NCBI RefSeq assembly: GCF_964204645.1
Contig: NC_134036.1
Span: 10,526,704-10,590,703 of the forward strand
DNA length: 64,000 nucleotides
Direction of reading: 5' to 3'
Origin: Tubulanus polymorphus
Taxonomy: Eukaryota > Nemertea > Palaeonemertea > Tubulaniformes > Tubulanidae
The notes under the pieces: model-generated
Database searches by the model: none
Told to the model about the DNA's origin: nothing
Seen by the model: only the letters and a program-made list of their open reading frames with translations
Shown here: positions 32,072-40,776 of the stretch, piece after piece
How positions within the stretch are numbered: position 1 is the first letter of the stretch
Layout: each line of letters begins with the position of its first letter
Made by a program: the position numbers and the translations under genes

Positions 32072-33916
32072 AATTTTAACTTTAATAAAAATATATATAA
32101 TAAATGGAAGGTAAAGTATATGAAAGAATCAAAGCTGATAAAGAAATAAATGATGATTTGTATTATGTAATACCTTATAAAAGAATAAATGAATATATTG
32201 GAACATTTTTATTAAATGAATTAAATCAATACAAAGAATATTTAATTGAACGTAATAATAATATTGAAACAAAAATAGAAGATAATATTGAAACAAAAAT
32301 AGATAATAATATTGAAACAAAAATAGAAGATAATATTGAAACAAAAATAGAAGATAATGTTATACCTTCTACATCGAATGATGATAAGATTGAAACAAAA
32401 ATAGAACATAATATTGAACCTAAAATAGAAAAATCAAATGTTCAACCAAAAGATAACATTAGATGTATGTATTGTGAAGAAGATTTTGATAATTATAATG
32501 ATTATTTATTACACATCAAAAAAGATGAACATATTTTACAATTAGTAAAAACATATGCCAATATATATAAAGATAAATGTAAAGAGGATCAGAATTATTG
32601 TGCTTTCTGTAATGAATGTATAACAAAGGCTAATTGGGAAGATATTATATTTGAGATAACATTTGCTCCTGTAAATGAAATTGTATTATCTAGCGTTAAT
32701 AAAGATATGAGTTATAAATTATCGAATATATGTTTAGAATATGATACAGTAACTGATGAAAATATTGCTAGAACAATTCAAACTCAATACAATCAAGGGT
32801 TTTCATTATTATATGATTATATTGATAAATTTAAAACTGTAACTATTAATGCAAATGATGAAATAATTAATGAGAATATTAACTTTCCTAGAAGATCTAT
32901 TAAAGGTATATTAATATTTTTTACTATTGGAACGTATACTAATGGCGCAATAAATGTTGACAATTATTATAATCCTGAAATAACAAAAGTAGAAATAACT
33001 ATCGAAGGAATAGCAAATAAAATATTTTGTCAAGGAATGAGAATGATAGATCAATGGGTAGAAATTAAAAAACATTTTATGAATGAAAAAGTAAAATCAT
33101 TTGAAAATTGTAACATTAATCAAATTGACTATTATACCGGTAATAAATTTGCATTATGGTTAGATTTTAGAACAACAGAAGATAATTCATTACATGGTTC
33201 TGGAAAAAAAACTACAGAACACTAAAGATGGAATACAATTATTCATGAAAAAGAATAAGGGAATCAAAAATTTTAAAATGCACATTTATATTATATCTGA
33301 CGCGCAATTAAATATTGTAAATTCACAATTAGATAGTGTTATGTATTAAAATTTTAACTTTAATAAAAATATATATAATAAATGGAAGGTAAAGTATATG
33401 AAAGAATCAAAGCTGATAAAGAAATAAATGATGATTTGTATTATGTAATACCTTATAAAAGAATAAATGAATATATTGGAACATTTTTATTAAATGAATT
33501 AAATCAATACAAAGAATATTTAATTGAACGTAATAATAATATTGAAACAAAAATAGAAGATAATATTGAAACAAAAATAGATAATAATATTGAAACAAAA
33601 ATAGAAGATAATATTGAAACAAAAATAGAAGATAATGTTATACCTTCTACATCGAATGATGATAAGATTGAAACAAAAATAGAACATAATATTGAACCTA
33701 AAATAGAAAAATCAAATGTTCAACCAAAAGATAACATTAGATGTATGTATTGTGAAGAAGATTTTGATAATTATAATGATTATTTATTACACATCAAAAA
33801 AGATGAACATATTTTACAATTAGTAAAAACATATGCCAATATATATAAAGATAAATGTAAAGAGGATCAGAATTATTGTGCTTTCTGTAATGAATGTATA
33901 ACAAAGGCTAATTGGG
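31361..33916 (+). repeat. 1,278-bp tandem duplication
   Basis: 31,361-32,638 and 32,639-33,916 are consecutive direct copies with an offset of exactly 1,278 bp. I see one substitution between them (CAATTATATATTG at 32,034 against CAATTAAATATTG). Each copy holds the 3' two thirds of the capsid gene and the 5' half of the zinc-finger gene. At the junction there is at most one base of shared sequence. A recent duplication or an assembly artefact are both possible. Confidence 0.92.
32104..33225 (+). pseudogene. Chimeric zinc-finger/capsid frame made by the duplication
   Basis: The first 178 codons equal the N-terminal part of the zinc-finger protein at 33,382, up to ITKANW. From EDIIFEITFAP onward the frame is the capsid protein tail with the same A-run frameshift and TGA-less 3' part. 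The fusion is in frame by chance of the breakpoint. It has a proper start motif and could be expressed, but it is best read as a by-product. Confidence 0.85.
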
Positions 33917-34440
33917 CAAAACATTATAAATTAAAAACAAAAGGTGGAAATGATTCAGCCCATGCAATACAAGTATTTAAATCTTGGTGTGAAAAATGTA
34001 AAGAATATGTAATATATGATAAACAATTGAATCATAAATACTCAATTAAACATATTGGTACAGATAATGTAATAGAAGATCCAACAGTTATAAATCCAAA
34101 ATTTAATGATAATAATATATTAGATTATCGGTGGTATAGAAAAACATTTATAGATTATTTCTCGAGTGATGATATAGTTACCATATTGAAAAAGTTAGAT
34201 AACTTTAAACCAAATGTAAGTTATGCAATGAACTTATTTGAACTTAAATATGATGATTTTAGAGAATTTTTAAATAAACATCCATCTAAAACTGAAATCG
34301 AAAATTATATTCCAAAAATATTTTCAAGAAAAACATTCAATAAATATAAATTTAGAAATCATTCAGGAATTATAACAATGAAAATGAAAAGGGATATATA
34401 TTTAGAATACAATAAGCTTAAAGAAAAATATGAAAATTAA
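33382..34440 (+). CDS. Zinc-finger protein with IETKIEDN repeats
   Basis: 352 codons, intact. After a ~55-residue head comes a run of five imperfect repeats of (D)NNIETKIE(D), encoded by an almost perfect DNA minisatellite. Three U1/C2H2-type fingers follow: CMYCEEDF...H (about 120), CAFCNECI...H (about 165) and CEKCKEYV...H (about 195). The basic C-terminal half has a helix ending the protein. The first finger resembles those at the N-terminus of the polymerase. It probably binds nucleic acid; its place at the end of the rightward block is shared with the copy at 54,918. Role unknown. Confidence 0.65.
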   Translation: MEGKVYERIKADKEINDDLYYVIPYKRINEYIGTFLLNELNQYKEYLIERNNNIETKIEDNIETKIDNNIETKIEDNIETKIEDNVIPSTSNDDKIETKIEHNIEPKIEKSNVQPKDNIRCMYCEEDFDNYNDYLLHIKKDEHILQLVKTYANIYKDKCKEDQNYCAFCNECITKANWAKHYKLKTKGGNDSAHAIQVFKSWCEKCKEYVIYDKQLNHKYSIKHIGTDNVIEDPTVINPKFNDNNILDYRWYRKTFIDYFSSDDIVTILKKLDNFKPNVSYAMNLFELKYDDFREFLNKHPSKTEIENYIPKIFSRKTFNKYKFRNHSGIITMKMKRDIYLEYNKLKEKYEN

Positions 34441-34452
34441 AATTAAAAAGAT

Positions 34453-34948
34453 TATATAATTGACTGTATATTGATGGATGAATGGATGAGTTGGAAGAGT
34501 TGGATGAATTGGATGAGTGGAAGAGTGAATGAGTATAATAATATATATATTTTACTTTTTAACACATAAATTGGAAGAATAGTATGAGTATAAATATAAT
34601 ATTTTTATTCTTTATTAAATTTAACACAATATATATTTATTATTATATGACATTTATTATCTGTCATTTTATTATTTTATAAAAATATATTTATTATTTA
34701 TCATTTTATTATTTATTATTTTATGAAAATATATTTATTATTATATGACATTTATTATCTGTCATTTTATTATTTTATAAAAATATATTTATTATTATAT
34801 GACATCTTCAAATCAAACTCTTACTGTTTTAAAAATTAAAAACATATGTAAATTATATATTATTACACTCTTCCATTCATCCACTCTTCCAATTCATCCA
34901 ATTCATCCAATTCATCCATTCATCCATCAATATACAGTCAATTATATA
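34453..34948. terminator. ~95-bp inverted repeat between the convergent gene blocks
   Basis: TATATAATTGACTGTATATT and the following GGATGA/GGAAGA minisatellite (34,453 to about 34,553) recur inverted at about 34,849-34,948. The first ~38 bp of the arms are identical, the remainder imperfect. The loop holds three or four copies of an A/T unit with TATGACATTTATTATCTGTC (about 34,610-34,800). Both gene blocks end into this structure, so a bidirectional terminator or 3'-end signal is a fair inference. The truncated relative at 55.8 kb lacks it. Confidence 0.6.
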
Positions 34949-34961
34949 GGTATACAAATAG

Positions 34962-35573
34962 TTATTTTATGAATTTATATTCATATGGAAATTGTAATCT
35001 CATTAATAATTTTGAACCTTTATTATTTTTTAATTTATTCATATATTCATCATGTAATTCAGTAGGTATAATTTGATTTTCTTCTAATGATTGTTGCATA
35101 GATTTTCTATCTTTGTTGTAGAATAAAACTAGAAATCTTATATTCTCCCTAAAGTCTTTAACAATTGAATTATATTTCTGATTTAAAACCCATGTTGTTA
35201 TCCCAAAATGTCTTCCAGAGAAAGCTAAATAACATAACTCACTTTCTCTAATTTTAGAATCATGTAAATTTGCGCAATCATCAATAATAAATAATGTATT
35301 TGATCCTTTATAAATATCTAATACAATTTTTATACAATTATCTAAATTTTCTTTTACTGTTTTAGGGTCTAATATAATAAACATTTTTATTTTAACTATA
35401 TCTCTAATATATGTTTTATTCATTTCATATGTAGGACAGAATAATATTATATTATCAAAATGATTTTTATAAATAGTTTCTAACAAATCTAATATGAAAT
35501 GTGTTTTACCACAATTTGTAACTCCAGTAACTAACATATTATGTGGTTCAAATATAAATAAATCTTTATTCAT
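34962..35573 (-). CDS. Packaging ATPase (FtsK/HerA, A32-like)
   Basis: 203 codons, intact. The Walker A motif GVTNCGKTHF lies at about 17-26 and Walker B TLFIIDDC at about 92-99, followed by a sensor-like SGRHFGITTWVLNQ. The length fits Polinton ATPases. It would pump the genome into capsids. The start overlaps the end of the integrase gene by 8 bp (ATGAATAA type), with AAGAATAAATG as start context. A tail fragment of the same gene survives at 55,942-56,022. Confidence 0.88.
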   Translation of the reverse strand: MNKDLFIFEPHNMLVTGVTNCGKTHFILDLLETIYKNHFDNIILFCPTYEMNKTYIRDIVKIKMFIILDPKTVKENLDNCIKIVLDIYKGSNTLFIIDDCANLHDSKIRESELCYLAFSGRHFGITTWVLNQKYNSIVKDFRENIRFLVLFYNKDRKSMQQSLEENQIIPTELHDEYMNKLKNNKGSKLLMRLQFPYEYKFIK

Positions 35574-36653
35574 TTATTCTTTTAATTTTACTAGATAAAA
35601 TCCATTCATTAAATTTATCATCATATCCTTTATATTTCACCAAAGAATACTTTTTTCCTTTAAGAGTTTTTGTTTTCAATACTTTTTCTATTTTGTATTC
35701 TATTTCATCTGGATTTGGTACTAATGATAATTCTTGTTCATAAAAATAACCTAATATTTCTTCATCTTTTAAATCAAACAATTTATAAACAAATGGTTTA
35801 GTTAATATTATCTTTTTAATTTTAAATATTTCTTCTGTAAAATTAGGGGTATAACCTTTATAAAATGTTTTTCGATATTTAGAAATTCTAACGTGTTGTC
35901 CTATTTTAAATTTAGGTTCTCCAAAATCATGTGTAACAAATGCTCCATATAAATTATTCCAAACTATTTCTGAATTTTCTTCTTTTCTAGCTTCTATAGG
36001 TTTCATATTTATAGAACTATGTTTAGAATTATTATAACCTTTAACTAAATCATCTAATACATTGATATATTTATATGTTTCATTAGCGGTGAAATATTTC
36101 CACATTCTAGTTTTCAATGTTTTATTAAATCTTTCTATAACAGATGCTTTTTATCTGAATGTGTTGAAAAATATTCTACTTCGTTATCAGATAATAGTTT
36201 TTTAAAATGTTTGTTATAAAATTCTTTACCTTCATCAAATTGTATCTTATCTGGAATAGCTTCTTTAAATATAGATTTAAAAGCATTTGTTACTTCTATT
36301 CCAGTTTTATTTTTAATCGGGATACTCCATGCGTATCGACTGAATATATCTATAACATTCAGTATCCAGAAATATCCTTTGTTGTATTCTTCTAAGTTTT
36401 TCATATCAATTAAATCAGCTTGCCATTGTTGGTCAATATATGAAACCATTACTTTTCTTGTTAAATATTTTTTATCCATCTTTTTATGAATTTGATATGT
36501 GGGTTGATTTTGTAACCATGATTTTAATTCACTATATTTTATATTGCTATTATCGGATTTAATTTTATTCCATAATTCTGAAACGTTAGAATATGAAACT
36601 TCACTTTCTGGGTTGTAATATAACTCTCTTAAATATTGTTCTTTTTTCATCAT
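35566..36653 (-). pseudogene. int: Retroviral-type integrase with chromodomain, frameshifted
   Basis: The first frame (36,653-36,135) has the family head YLRELYYNPES and YQIHKKMDKKYL, then WQADLIDM with the first catalytic Asp, VIDIFSRYAW, and FDEGKEFY with the second. After a one-base deletion in a run near 36,146-36,154 the other frame (to 35,566) continues with the helix that carries the Glu, then HSSINMKPIEARK, an SH3-like segment and a chromodomain (YKIEKVLKTKTLKGKKYSLV, KYKGYDDKFNEWIL). This is the enzyme that would create the 6-bp duplication. This copy cannot be translated whole. Confidence 0.9.
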
Positions 36654-36656
36654 ATT

Positions 36657-37034
36657 TTAATCCATTAATAATATTTTAGATTTATTTTCATTTGATTTAT
36701 TTTCTGTTATAATAGGTTTACTGTCTGTACACGGATAACTAAGTTTCCGATCATCATTGGAATCATCTTTATCGTCAGATTTGAATTTTGATTTATATAT
36801 TACACCAGATAATATAATAATTGTGATTAACCCAATTGTAATATATAAGTAATTATTTCTTCCACTATTAGAAGAATTAGATGGATTATTATTTGAATCA
36901 ATACCATCAGATTCATTTATATCAGATAATTTCTTTTTCTTAGCTTTTTTTAATTCTGATGATCTTTTACCTAATTCTCTTGCCCATTTAATTTGTTTCT
37001 CGGATCTAGGCTTTTTCTTAACTCCATCACTCAT
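36657..37034 (-). CDS. Basic, single-pass membrane protein, 125 aa
   Basis: Intact frame. The N-terminus has RSEKQIKWARELGKRSSELK, a basic helix motif I recall from many Polinton-like elements. An Asn/Ser linker, a membrane helix NYLYITIGLITIIILSGVIY and a charged tail follow. It overlaps the upstream gene by 8 bp and ends 3 bp before the integrase start. Role unknown; possibly a virion membrane protein or DNA-linked tether. Confidence 0.55.
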   Translation of the reverse strand: MSDGVKKKPRSEKQIKWARELGKRSSELKKAKKKKLSDINESDGIDSNNNPSNSSNSGRNNYLYITIGLITIIILSGVIYKSKFKSDDKDDSNDDRKLSYPCTDSKPIITENKSNENKSKILLMD

Positions 37035-37632
37035 TTATTTTAGTTAATTTTTGTTCTGATTCATCTTCTGTTTCGACGTTTGGTTGTAGTACATCTGTTT
37101 CGTTCTTACCTGATTTATATTCCATAGGTTTGATGTTCGAAAATGTTATGACACCAGTAGAAATCAATGTCATAACCGATCCTAATTGGAATGAAGCATA
37201 ACCGACCCATTTTTGTAATTCAGTCATAACTAAATAGTCATTTTTCAAATCATTATATAATTTATTTTCATCATCAATTGGTATTAGCCGGTTACATAAT
37301 TTTGAATAACATTTGATAATACCATCACTTATAGAGTCGTTTATTCTAGCTAATCTTGACTCTTCATAAATCTTAAAATATTTGATTACTTTTTCTTTGT
37401 TCATATTATCTAATTCTTGAAAAGTTATTGTTTTACCAATAAACTCTTTAGTTTTTCCACTCGCAATCAATAGTTCTAGATGATGCTTACAATATAAATA
37501 GTATTCATAATCAATATTACTATCAATTTTATTATCACATTTAGTTGCCACATTATCATTATCATCTGTTAGACCTAAATCTTCCAAAGTTTTTTCAACT
37601 TTAATATTATTCTTATTCGATTTCTTAGACAT
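37027..37632 (-). CDS. Unknown 201-aa protein with one hydrophobic segment
   Basis: Intact frame ending in TGA at 37,027-37,029, the only certain TGA terminator in the element. A charged N-terminal third, then a helical part with YYLYCKHHLELLIASGKTKEF, and a hydrophobic stretch YASFQLGSVMTLISTGVITF at about 145-165. The acidic tail overlaps the next start by 8 bp. I do not recognise the family. Confidence 0.5.
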   Translation of the reverse strand: MSKKSNKNNIKVEKTLEDLGLTDDNDNVATKCDNKIDSNIDYEYYLYCKHHLELLIASGKTKEFIGKTITFQELDNMNKEKVIKYFKIYEESRLARINDSISDGIIKCYSKLCNRLIPIDDENKLYNDLKNDYLVMTELQKWVGYASFQLGSVMTLISTGVITFSNIKPMEYKSGKNETDVLQPNVETEDESEQKLTKINE

Positions 37633-37880
37633 TTATATTAGAGAAATTTAATAAGAATAGTATTATAAGTATTCTTCAAATAATACCAGTATCTCTTTAG
37701 ATTAATACTAGCTAGTTAAAGTTAAAGAATTCTAGTATTAGTTATTGTTTTTTTTAGTATTTTTTATTTGTGATATAAAGTATTCTCTTTTGAAAAGAAA
37801 ATATTAAAAATTAAAATAGAAATAATAGATAGTTGAAGGTATGTAATTTTTATTATATTTTATTTGAGATATATTATTCT
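37633..37880. other. AT-rich spacer between two minus-strand genes
   Basis: 248 bp of very AT-rich sequence containing start-motif-like TCTAATATAAATG for the 37,632 gene. No gene seen. Confidence 0.5.
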
Positions 37881-38558
37881 TTAACCACTCATTAAAGACT
37901 CAACGTATTGTTCATTATGTGTTGAGTTCCATAATTCAATAAATTTCTTTGCTTTTGTTAACTGTTCCAAATATAACTGTAAATCTAGTTTATTAGATTT
38001 GATTTGATTTTCTTTCTTTTCTAAAGGCCTTAGATTCTTCCAATTCCAAATAAGTTTTTTATTGTATTCATCATTCATGTTAAATTTAGATATTGGTAAC
38101 ACGTGATCAATGTGGTAATAATCCCCATAATTATCTATATTCATTTTATCATCGAATTGATATATTATCCATGATTTAAAAAATTCATCTGAACAACCCA
38201 ATATATTAGACAATGTAACTGAATGTGTTTCATTACTAAATAATTGTGATAATCTAGTATTTAAACATTGTTTCATTTTAAAATTAAAATCTGTTTGATA
38301 CCTTTTCTTTCGATAATTATTTTGATACTCATTATAATATTCACGATGATCTTCTCGATAATCTGGATTATTTTCTTGCCATTGTTTGGTGTATAGTTTA
38401 GTACAAGTTTTACAACAATATTGAAAACCATCTTTGCTAATCTTACGCTTACTAAATTCTGTTAATGATTTATCTAATTCACATTTAGAACATGTCTTCT
38501 GATATATATTTATTACAACATTATTGTTTATATTTATAGCTTGTGATTGTTCCTCCAT
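37881..38558 (-). CDS. HNH endonuclease with zinc-ribbon head
   Basis: 225 codons, intact. The N-terminal CSKC...CCKTC (about 23-52) is a treble-clef/zinc-ribbon of the kind fused to HNH enzymes, with LTEFSKRKISKDGFQYCC. The nuclease core is YYHIDHVLPISKFN followed by WKNLRPLEKKENQIKSN, which contains the metal-binding His pair and Asn/His positions of HNH folds. HNH enzymes cut double-stranded DNA. In this setting it could be a homing nuclease, a resolvase-like enzyme or a weapon against rivals; the sequence does not decide. A diverged copy of its last ~28 codons lies beside the right TIR. Confidence 0.85.
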   Translation of the reverse strand: MEEQSQAININNNVVINIYQKTCSKCELDKSLTEFSKRKISKDGFQYCCKTCTKLYTKQWQENNPDYREDHREYYNEYQNNYRKKRYQTDFNFKMKQCLNTRLSQLFSNETHSVTLSNILGCSDEFFKSWIIYQFDDKMNIDNYGDYYHIDHVLPISKFNMNDEYNKKLIWNWKNLRPLEKKENQIKSNKLDLQLYLEQLTKAKKFIELWNSTHNEQYVESLMSG

Positions 38559-38696
38559 TTATAATATATATTTTTATTAAAATTGGTTAATATTTTAGAA
38601 TCCTCTTCCATTTCTTCGATCAACGTCATCCTTTTTCATTCCTCGCTGCTTTTGATAAGTTGTTTCGATTCCTTGATATCTAAATAATACCACTGG

Positions 38697-39103
38697 GCAA
38701 AACCGCGCATTCGTGCGCGCTTTTGCTTAATGCGCATGCGTTAATCATAATTATATATTCATTCTGTAAATTCTGTAAAATAGAAACGACCGAACACAGA
38801 AAATATCAAAACGTGTTCACATTAGGTAAAACCGCGCATTCGTGCGCGCTTTTGATCAATGCGCATGCGCTAATCATAATTATATATTCATTCTGTGAAA
38901 TAGAAACAACTGAACATAGAAAATTCAAACACATATGCACTAGGCAAAACCGCTCTTATAGGAGCGCTTTTGCTTAATGCGCATGCGCTAATTATAATTA
39001 TATTTACATAATGAATATATAATTATGTAAATAGAAACGACCGACATAAAATATCAAAACGTGTTCGCATTAGGCAAAACCGCTCTTATAGGAGCGCTTT
39101 TGC
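38697..39103. repeat. Four ~120-130-bp repeats, each with a 30-bp hairpin and GCGCATGCGC
   Basis: Hairpins start at 38,697, 38,826, 38,944 and 39,074. Outer stems are GCAAAAC/CTTTTGC (GTAAAAC in copy 2). The inner stem is CGCGCA/TGCGCG with a TTCG loop in copies 1-2 and CGCTCT/GGAGCG with a TATA loop in copies 3-4, so both sides changed together. Each hairpin is followed by a GCGCATGCG(C/T) palindrome and ~80 bp containing AGAAACGACCGA. They fill the gene-free right arm. Origin, packaging or protein-binding sites are possible; none is shown. Confidence 0.85.
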
Positions 39104-39321
39104 TTAATGCGCATGCGCTAATTATTATTATATATTCATTCTAGAAATAGAAACGACCGAACATAAAAATTCATCAATCAGATTTACACAATACATTATA
39201 CAAGTTGTTCGGCCGTTTCTTCCAATACATCATTTGATTTCTATAAATACAATTTATAATTACAAACATTTTTTTCAATTGCTGGTAAATATTTAACTAC
39301 ATCAACAAATGTTAAACTTAA

Positions 39322-39504
39322 TCATTGGAGTCTTAATGTTTTTGAAATTCTTATATTTCTTCTTCGATCTTTTGGTGATTCTATTGGTTTGATATCCATT
39401 GTTGTTGATTCCTCAGGCAGAAAGAGTATCTTGAGTTTCTCTATCGCTTCTTGATGTGTATGACGTTTTATTAACCTAAAAGATATTAGCGGTAACTCTA
39501 GCAA
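39322..39504 (-). CDS. 60-codon open frame of uncertain reality
   Basis: A minus-strand frame with a basic/acidic mixed composition (LPLISFRLIKRHTHQEAIEK). It lies in a gene-free arm whose GC content is higher than the coding part, and has no start motif of the kind seen at the other genes. I do not recognise it; it may be chance or a relic exon. Confidence 0.15.
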   Translation of the reverse strand: MLELPLISFRLIKRHTHQEAIEKLKILFLPEESTTMDIKPIESPKDRRRNIRISKTLRLQ

Positions 39505-40106
39505 TCTAAAAGATATTCTAAATACGCTTAAATATATCTAAAGGTTTCGTATTTAATAGCCTTAATAACTACAACAAACAGTACTTACATTTAGATTTAT
39601 AATTGTAAACTATAAACTCCTAATTTCGTTTCGAAAGATAGAATATCCTGAGCACAATATTACAGCGTATATCCCGTCATCTAGTTCCTGCGCGCCTTTC
39701 TAGAATATTCTCTACACGTTTCTGATTATGACGCGTCATCTCTATTCAGAGTTCCAGCACAGTTTGTAATATTATGAGTCATAATGTCTCGTTGTTATAG
39801 TAACAACTGTAACAGCTGCGAATTTATAGATTTATTCTATGGCTCTGTATATTGAATGTATATAGGCTCAAATAGAATCATGTTCTTGTATAAACATCTA
39901 GAATAAGCGTGTTGAGATTTGTAAATTATGAGATTTGTGATTCGCTACGTCCGCTGTATACACAACGTGTTGAAGTTGAAAAAAACAATAATAAAAGCAT
40001 TTAGATTAATGAAATTAATTAACTCTTTACAATTGAAATATAAGCTGGTAACATATGTTTACTAGAGCTAATACAACCAACTATATAGCTGAGTATTATC
40101 GGGTGT
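39505..40106. other. Gene-free right arm
   Basis: No frame or repeat is recognisable. GC is higher near 39,640-39,960, including CGCGC and GACGCG tracts, so part of it may be a foreign insert. Confidence 0.4.
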
Positions 40107-40280
40107 TTATAACGATTCAACATATTTTTCACCATGTGTTGAGTTCCTTAATTCGATAAATGTCTTTGCTTTAACCAACTGGACTAAAAACAAATGTGTT
40201 ATAGTTTTATTGTGTCTTGCTTTTTGAGACTTGTCTATATCGATATTACATGTTGGGCAGTAGTATTTATTTGCTTCCAT
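40107..40280 (-). CDS. Mini-gene: PolB zinc finger fused in frame to HNH tail
   Basis: 57 codons from an ATG at 40,280 to TAA at 40,107-40,109. The first 29 codons lie in the right TIR and equal the polymerase N-terminus (CPTC...H finger). From codon 30 the frame continues into a sequence matching the HNH C-terminus: VKAKTFIELRNSTHGEKYVE here against TKAKKFIELWNSTHNEQYVE there. The HNH part is clearly diverged yet open. The start motif is the one used by polB because it is part of the TIR. Whether it is expressed is unknown; it may simply mark how the right end was rebuilt. Confidence 0.5.
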   Translation of the reverse strand: MEANKYYCPTCNIDIDKSQKARHNKTITHLFLVQLVKAKTFIELRNSTHGEKYVESL

Positions 40281-40770
40281 TTTAATACTATATTTTTTAT
40301 TAAAATTGATTTTAGAAGTTCAATGATTTAAATGTTATTCATATATATGTGAATATTTTAAGAGTAATAGGGGTTTAGTTGTTTCGGGTTAAAGGTTTAA
40401 TGATCGAGCTCATTAAAAAACAAAATATTAAAAGTAATTAAAAAACTATAATATATTTTCATAACCGCGTGTATTTCGGTTGAATAATAGAATAATTATT
40501 ATCATTTGAATATATTTGATTATTTAAATTTGTGTATTGTAATTAAATCAATTGGTCGTGGAGCGGAGCGATAGCGAAGCGAAGCAACCAATTGATTTAA
40601 TACAATATGCTTTTTATATTATTAATATCTTATAATAAATATTTAGTTTTGATATAAAATGAACGCGGTTATGAAAATATATTATAGTTTTTTAATTACT
40701 TTTAATATTTTGTTTTTTAATGAGCTCGACCGTTCGACCTTTGATCTGAAACAACTAAACCCCTATTACT
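40192..40770 (-). repeat. Right terminal inverted repeat, 579 bp
   Basis: Reverse complement of 20,765-21,343, ending CCCCTATTACT. It contains the same nested 108-bp palindrome (40,363-40,770). Its inner 89 bp are a copy of the first codons of polB, so this end was probably copied from the left end. Confidence 0.92.
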
Positions 40771-40776
40771 TAAACT
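40771..40776. other. Right 6-bp target site duplication TAAACT
   Basis: Matches 20,759-20,764 exactly. Confidence 0.9.

Larger units (their letters stand above)
20765..40770 (+). mobile_element. Polinton/Maverick virus-like element, complete, 20,006 bp
   Basis: Both ends start AGTAATAGGGG, lie within 579-bp terminal inverted repeats and are bounded by the 6-bp duplication TAAACT. The interior is strikingly AT-rich compared with the flanks. It encodes the hallmark set: protein-primed DNA polymerase B, integrase with chromodomain, packaging ATPase, double-jelly-roll-type capsid protein and a penton-like protein. It also has a block of small membrane and unknown proteins, zinc-finger proteins and an HNH nuclease. 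I found no adenain-like protease. Genes form two convergent, tightly packed blocks meeting at 34.4-35.0 kb. PolB, integrase, capsid and one small gene are broken, so this copy is probably not autonomous. A truncated relative lies at 53,786-56,022. Confidence 0.93.

Noticed and set aside
32129-33622. Two 71-codon minus frames rich in Phe/Leu/Tyr
   Set aside because: Antisense of the IETKIEDN minisatellite.
30823-34440. Programmed frameshifting at the capsid A-run
   Set aside because: The other copy has one A fewer at the same spot and needs no shift, so an indel is simpler.
39322-39504. A real gene in the right Polinton arm
   Set aside because: No start motif, no recognisable domain and unusual composition. 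Kept only as a low-confidence entry.
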